Assembly (NCBI GenBank): GCA_947247005.1
Contig: OX365948.1
Coordinates: forward strand, 35,530,601 to 35,594,600
Length of the DNA stretch: 64,000 nucleotides
Direction of reading: 5' to 3'
DNA from: Spisula solida
Lineage: Eukaryota > Mollusca > Bivalvia > Venerida > Mactridae
In this document: positions 61,401 through 64,000 of the stretch, piece after piece
Position numbering within the stretch: the stretch's first letter is position 1
How the letters are laid out: each line of letters starts with the position of its first letter
Position numbers and translations under genes: made by a program
The notes under the pieces: generated by a model
What the model saw: only the letters and a program-made list of their open reading frames with translations
Told to the model about the DNA's origin: nothing
The model's database searches: none

Positions 61401-63515
61401 ATATTCAGAATTGAAAAGATGACCAGCGTAACACAGTAACAAGAAACTAAACAAGAAATATCACAAAATGTGATCAACACCCCCAGATGATAAGCATAAC
61501 TTAGTCTAGGTAAGGTACTGATGAATCCTGAAAAGTTTCATTTCGAGACAACCATTCAGCAAAACCAAAGTGACCATTGAGTGATGATTATATGCACAAC
61601 TAGGCTTGGTATTGATAAGTCATGCACAGTTTCGTCAATGGTAACAGAGAAATAGCATGGAAAAAATTATTAAGTGTTAAATACAGACGAAAATAAATCC
61701 TTTAAAATTAATATGATTAACATGCACCCCAGATATGCACAACAAGACTTTGTACTAATAAGTCATACAAAGTTTCGTTTCAACCAATGGTTACAGAAAA
61801 AATCTGTGGACAAATATGAACGAACCAACAAACCACCAGAAGACCAACACAAGACGAAACAACCAAATATCCGACCTCAAGCATGATTCCAATATAGCCC
61901 CCATATACTTTGTATTTGGAGGTATAATAATGGTACATACACAGTCTCCATGTATTTGGAGGTATAATAATGGTACATACACAGTCTCCATGTATTTGGA
62001 GGTATAATAATGGTACATACACAGTCTCCATGTATTTGGAGGTATAATAATGGTACATACACAGTCTCCATGTATTTGGAGGTATAATAATGGTACATAC
62101 ACAGTCTCCATGTATTTGTAGGTATAATAATGGTACATACACAGTCTCCATGTATTTGGAGGTATAATAATGGTACATACACAGTCTCCATGTATTTGTA
62201 GGTATAATAATGGTACATACACAGTCTCCATGTATTTGTAGGTATAATAATGGTACATACACAGTCTCCATGTATTTGTAGGTATAATAATGGTACATAC
62301 ACAGTCTCCAGGTTTCATCATTTCTGAGTCATCAGTTGGGTACAGTCTAGATACTTTATCTTTCAGTATACTACTTCCTTCAGGTACCAATCTGCAGTAA
62401 TCTTGTATAGCTTGTAACCACCACCAGGTGGCATCACGACAATTATATCTGGCTCCCTCACCTTGATTCAATAGGTTTGGTATCAATCCATGTCGCAGGC
62501 AACCAGCAAATGCCAATATAATGTATCTACAATGCCAAAATTATATGAACAAAATGACTTTTCTAAACCAAAACAAGAGACAAAATGTCACAAATAATGC
62601 CCATCTGGGGCATGGTGAATGAAAAATAAAACAATCCAACTGGGTCTATTTGTCAATCCTTTGGTAATTTAAGGACCATAATCCAAGAAGGCTCGGTCTG
62701 ATTGGGTCTATAATAGAACTTGTCCTAGATAGTATGGCCATAAACAATGTCACCAAGTACTGTTTTAATTAGAGTACAGACAAAATTACTAGACGCCCTA
62801 ACCCATCTGCCAGCCAAGGGTGTTCTCATAATACTTCCTGTTTTCAAGGGGCGTACAAAAATTATGTTGATATACATGTATAGAGACCAATGGGATGTGA
62901 CAAAAGTACACCAGTAAGAGAATGATACAACAATTGTATTTGATGTAAAAAACCTTTTCGTTGAACAATCTATAGTTAACCTGTGCAAGCCTTACTTTTA
63001 ATGACATTTTATGAAGTTACTATCCATATACTAGTAACTTGTTTGCATTTTCCAAAACAGTTTAACATTCAAGTAACCACTTTTGTTGACTACACAAAAC
63101 TGGTGAGTAGTCTTCATCATCATTAACTTAAGTAAAATGGTGAATTAATGTATTCTTTTTGACAAATGCATACATTTATATATAATAAAGAAATTGAAAA
63201 TGTATTTTCAGTAGTTCAAGTGAAGTAGAAAGTGTCAATTGGTGAAATTGAAATAACAAGTTGAAAAGTGAGTTCAATGACAACAGTATTACTAATGAAA
63301 TAGAAGTACTAAAGGGAATGTTTATATCGGAACTCCACTGGTCTATCATAGTTAATACTATTAAGCGGGAAAAAAATTTCATTTATCATAATAAAGGTAA
63401 TGAGGTTCGTACCTAGCCTCCTGGTACCTGCCAGGAAGAAGAAGTAGTCCACGTAAAGAGATGAATGTATCTCTACCCCAAGTCCTCATGTACCCACTTG
63501 CAAAATGTGGGAATC
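55294..63515 (-). CDS. AGL: Glycogen debranching enzyme, C-terminal 470 codons (10 exons; 5' end off-window)
   Basis: Glycogen debranching enzyme is a cytosolic bifunctional enzyme: the N-terminal part transfers maltosyl/maltotriosyl units and the C-terminal part is the amylo-alpha-1,6-glucosidase. This window holds only the glucosidase end (the human protein is about 1530 residues). Exons in gene order: 63515-63413, 62526-62301, 61100-60989, 60761-60626, 59961-59849, 57632-57424, 56925-56828, 56561-56474, 56066-55878, 55434-55294. All junctions are GT-AG with matching phases, 1415 bp in total. Landmarks are [147 protein letters not shown] and the C-terminal [16 protein letters not shown]. 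The conserved WGRDTF and HQGPEW segments are intact, so nothing suggests a pseudogene. It ends about 20 residues beyond the human C-terminus. Confidence 0.96.
55878..56066 (-). CDS. AGL: AGL exon, [14 protein letters not shown]
   Basis: Acceptor TTGCTTGTAG, donor GCTGAG|GTATTC, 63 codons, phase 0. Also encodes [20 protein letters not shown]. Confidence 0.95.
56474..56561 (-). CDS. AGL: AGL exon, YHQGP
   Basis: Acceptor TACTATTTTAG, donor GGACCT|GTAAGT, phase 0. Encodes [13 protein letters not shown] and KGWSYHQGP; the conserved HQGPEW spans this junction. Confidence 0.94.
56828..56925 (-). CDS. AGL: AGL exon, [22 protein letters not shown]
   Basis: Acceptor TATACTTCAG, donor GATCCAAG|GTATGG, phase 2. 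The sequence aligns without gaps to the family. Confidence 0.94.
57424..57632 (-). CDS. AGL: AGL exon, RRGIYKD..LRPNF
   Basis: Acceptor TTTAATCACAG, donor GTTGTG|GTAAGT, phase 0. Encodes [30 protein letters not shown] and [11 protein letters not shown]. Confidence 0.95.
57865..58110 (+). mobile_element. SINE family 2, copy 2 (degenerate) in AGL intron
   Basis: A tRNA-like head survives as GACCTTGGTTTGATTCTCC (B-box). The central domain TCGGTGCTATTCACC followed by GGCACATTAAAGAATC matches 8810-8843. Confidence 0.6.
58195..58438. mobile_element. 244-bp TIR element, AGTCCCCTACCGGTTT ends
   Basis: The left end is AGTCCCCTACCGGTTTGAGG and the inverted right end AGTCCCCTACCGGTTTTTG. A GACGGACGGACTGACGGACA microsatellite lies near the right end. 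It directly abuts a family A repeat at 58441. Confidence 0.7.
58441..58700 (+). repeat. Dispersed repeat family A, near-complete copy
   Basis: Begins ACAAGAGATATTCAAAAACA and ends AAAGATGGGGGGCATAAC. Contains AAAGGTCACAGCGACC and GACTTTGACCTACTGACC. Useful as the uninterrupted reference for 51950-52441. Confidence 0.75.
58747..59340. mobile_element. TA-flanked TIR element with iterated TTTCCTATGGTTTC motif, in AGL intron
   Basis: TA flanks lie at 58745-58746 and 59341-59342. The ends are TCCTCTTTTCC and inverted TCCTTCTTTCC. TTTCCTATGGTTTCAGCCAC (58753) and its exact complement (59297-59316) face each other, with two more motif copies at 58952 and 59318-59334. There is no transposase frame. 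Confidence 0.72.
59361..59500. repeat. Repeat E, copy 1 (hairpin GGTCCAGGAGTGC)
   Basis: Matches 63865-64000 over about 140 bp: GCGGTCCAGGAGTGC, GTGCAATAAATATTTAAATT and GACGTCAGGATAATAT. GGTCCAGGAGTGC can pair with GCACTCCCAGACC 30 bp on. TTATCACATAAC (59344) and GTTATGTGATAA (59588) flank it as an inverted pair. Confidence 0.8.
59605..59744. repeat. Foldback palindrome, about 67-bp arms, CTCGGCAAAGCCTCG loop
   Basis: GCTCATTACATACGAGTTTT with ATTAAAC on the left pairs with GTTTAATAAAACTCGTATGT and AATGAGC on the right. AATATGACAC(T)CGG and CC(T)CGTGTCATATT continue towards a loop of about 5 bases. Confidence 0.92.
59849..59961 (-). CDS. AGL: AGL exon, [11 protein letters not shown]
   Basis: Acceptor GATTTTATAG, donor AAAGAAG|GTGAGA, phase 1. 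Encodes [11 protein letters not shown] and a less conserved loop. Confidence 0.94.
60160..60415. repeat. Dispersed repeat in AGL intron (GTCGCCATTCGGCAGAC type)
   Basis: Begins ACAGAACTAGAACTGTCGCC and ends GTTGTGGGGGGGGGTATAAT, with ACAGACAGACCCGACAGACA near the end. Palindromic GTATACCCCCCT / GGGGGGTATA pieces face each other. Confidence 0.55.
60626..60761 (-). CDS. AGL: AGL exon, [11 protein letters not shown] motif
   Basis: Acceptor CATTTTCTAAG, donor ACACCTAG|GTATAA, phase 2. Encodes [20 protein letters not shown] and [19 protein letters not shown]. Confidence 0.95.
60989..61100 (-). CDS. AGL: AGL exon, FRERNAG motif
   Basis: Acceptor TTTTACACAG, donor GATCCAG|GTAACT, phase 1. Encodes [11 protein letters not shown] and [16 protein letters not shown]. 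Confidence 0.95.
61460..61905. repeat. Dispersed repeat in AGL intron (AAGAAATATCACAAAATGTG type)
   Basis: Two units share GATAAG(C/T)CAT(A/G)-type and AAAGTTTCGT phrases (61531, 61631, 61765) and end near TATAGCCCCCATATAC, next to the 40-bp minisatellite. Confidence 0.5.
61921..62320 (-). repeat. 40-bp minisatellite, 10 units, each with an AGL 5' splice site
   Basis: On the minus strand each unit reads TACATGGAGACTGT then GTATGTACCATTATTATACC. Starts on the plus strand are at 61921 and every 40 bp up to 62281. The gene-proximal copy of GGAGACTGT|GTATGT is the real exon end (62301); nine further identical donors follow in the intron. The frame through the array stays open on the minus strand. 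Confidence 0.95.
62301..62526 (-). CDS. AGL: AGL exon ending at the edge of a donor-bearing minisatellite
   Basis: The acceptor is GGCATTGTAG. It encodes [29 protein letters not shown] and [17 protein letters not shown]. The donor is GGAGACTGT|GTATGT (GT at 62300-62299). Joining to the next exon gives PGDC-DQVL, which aligns with family PAGTLDQPL. The final 9 exonic bases are the first copy of the 40-bp repeat at 61921-62320. Confidence 0.94.
62527..63412. other. AGL intron, no other feature seen
   Basis: AT-rich sequence between the two most 5' exons. Short ORFs on the minus strand carry no recognisable domain. Confidence 0.5.
63413..63515 (-). CDS. AGL: AGL exon (first in window), WGRDTF motif
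   Basis: Acceptor GATATTACAG, donor GAGGCTAG|GTACGA, phase 2 at both ends. The WGRDTF motif lies at 63480-63463. The split Gly codon at its start implies another exon beyond 64000. Confidence 0.95.
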
Positions 63516-63864
63516 CTGTAATATCAACATTTAAAAGTATATATGCAGTAACAATCAGTTTTTACTATTAACCACTAGTATTTTTAACTTAACATGTTGT
63601 CCGTAGCACATTGGTACCATTAATGTTTACTCTGCTTTTGCTAAACACCCATTCCCATGTAGCCATGTAATAATTTTGTAAAAAAAAATGTAAAACTATA
63701 CACAGAGAAGATGTGGTTGTGTGATTACATTAATTAATTAACAATAATCTGGCTGATGGTCATCTAAAACATTTCTATTAAATAATTCTGAAATTGGGTC
63801 AACAGTTTGTGTGAAGTATGTAATTCATATTTATCTGCATATTGCCAATATATATCAAGGATTC

Positions 63865-64000
63865 TGCGGTCCAGGAGTGCCGTAAAGCCGTGCCGTAAAT
63901 ATCGTTCAGCACTCCCAGACTGTGCAATAAATATTTAAATTAGCTTGACGTGACGTTAGCCAATCCATGCATTGATCCGTCAATGACGTCAGGATAATAT
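63865..64000. repeat. Repeat E, copy 2 (runs off the window)
   Basis: Same orientation as 59361-59500, with a few substitutions (for example GTGCCGTAAAGCCGTGCCGT). The right boundary is not visible. Confidence 0.8.

Noticed and set aside
61780..62298. 172- and 141-codon ORFs in the AGL intron as separate genes
   Set aside because: They are frames through the 40-bp array; only the link to the AGL exon is of interest.

Overview
The window is eukaryotic nuclear DNA, AT-rich, with small exons scattered among large introns and many short interspersed and tandem repeats. Two things point to a bivalve mollusc. The dispersed repeats have a 'pearl-like' build: about 150-165 bp tandem cores with CAAGGTCA / TGACCTTTGACC or 'GTCC(G/A)GA(C/G)CATAACTTTG' motifs, next to CCGT- or ACGG-type microsatellites. 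There are also tRNA-headed SINEs with a conserved central domain. The species cannot be read from the sequence. I see no bacterial, plasmid or viral features and no intact canonical tRNA gene.

Three protein-coding genes are supported, all by splice-compatible exons that match known families. (1) Minus strand, 23963 down to beyond the left edge: a Shaw/Kv3-like voltage-gated potassium channel. Two exons (23636-23963 and 5025-5290) encode the complete T1 tetramerisation domain and are separated by an 18.3 kb intron. The membrane part lies outside the window. (2) Plus strand, 32190-42635: a complete LMBRD2 homologue with 12 coding exons and 709 codons; all splice phases agree. (3) Minus strand, 63515-55294: the last ten exons (470 codons) of glycogen debranching enzyme (AGL); the 5' two thirds lie beyond the right edge. 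The K-channel and LMBRD2 genes are head to head, 8.2 kb apart. LMBRD2 and AGL are tail to tail across 12.7 kb of repeats.

Layout: 1-3.8 kb holds minisatellites, including a 2 kb array of 63-bp units, a (TGCG)n run and a pearl-like repeat. 3.9-24 kb is mostly the channel's giant intron, with SINEs, a 24-bp CACGTG array, a nest of inverted repeats and transposons at 12.2-18.6 kb, and a 58-bp palindromic array. 24-32 kb is the divergent intergenic region, with another 58-bp array split by a transposon, a long-TIR element, a small MITE and a 30-bp minisatellite close to the LMBRD2 start. 32-42.6 kb is LMBRD2. 42.7-55.3 kb is repeat-filled intergenic DNA. 55.3-64 kb is AGL, with several mobile elements in its introns.

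The most unusual observation is a 10-unit, 40-bp minisatellite at 61921-62320. It straddles an AGL exon-intron junction, so each unit carries the last 9 exonic bases and the 5' splice site: nine extra donor copies follow the real one, and the strand stays open through the array. Second is a set of TA-flanked inverted-repeat elements (14820-16248, 27679-28037, 58747-59340) that all carry a short family-specific motif repeated near their ends. Several foldback palindromes with similar loops are also present.
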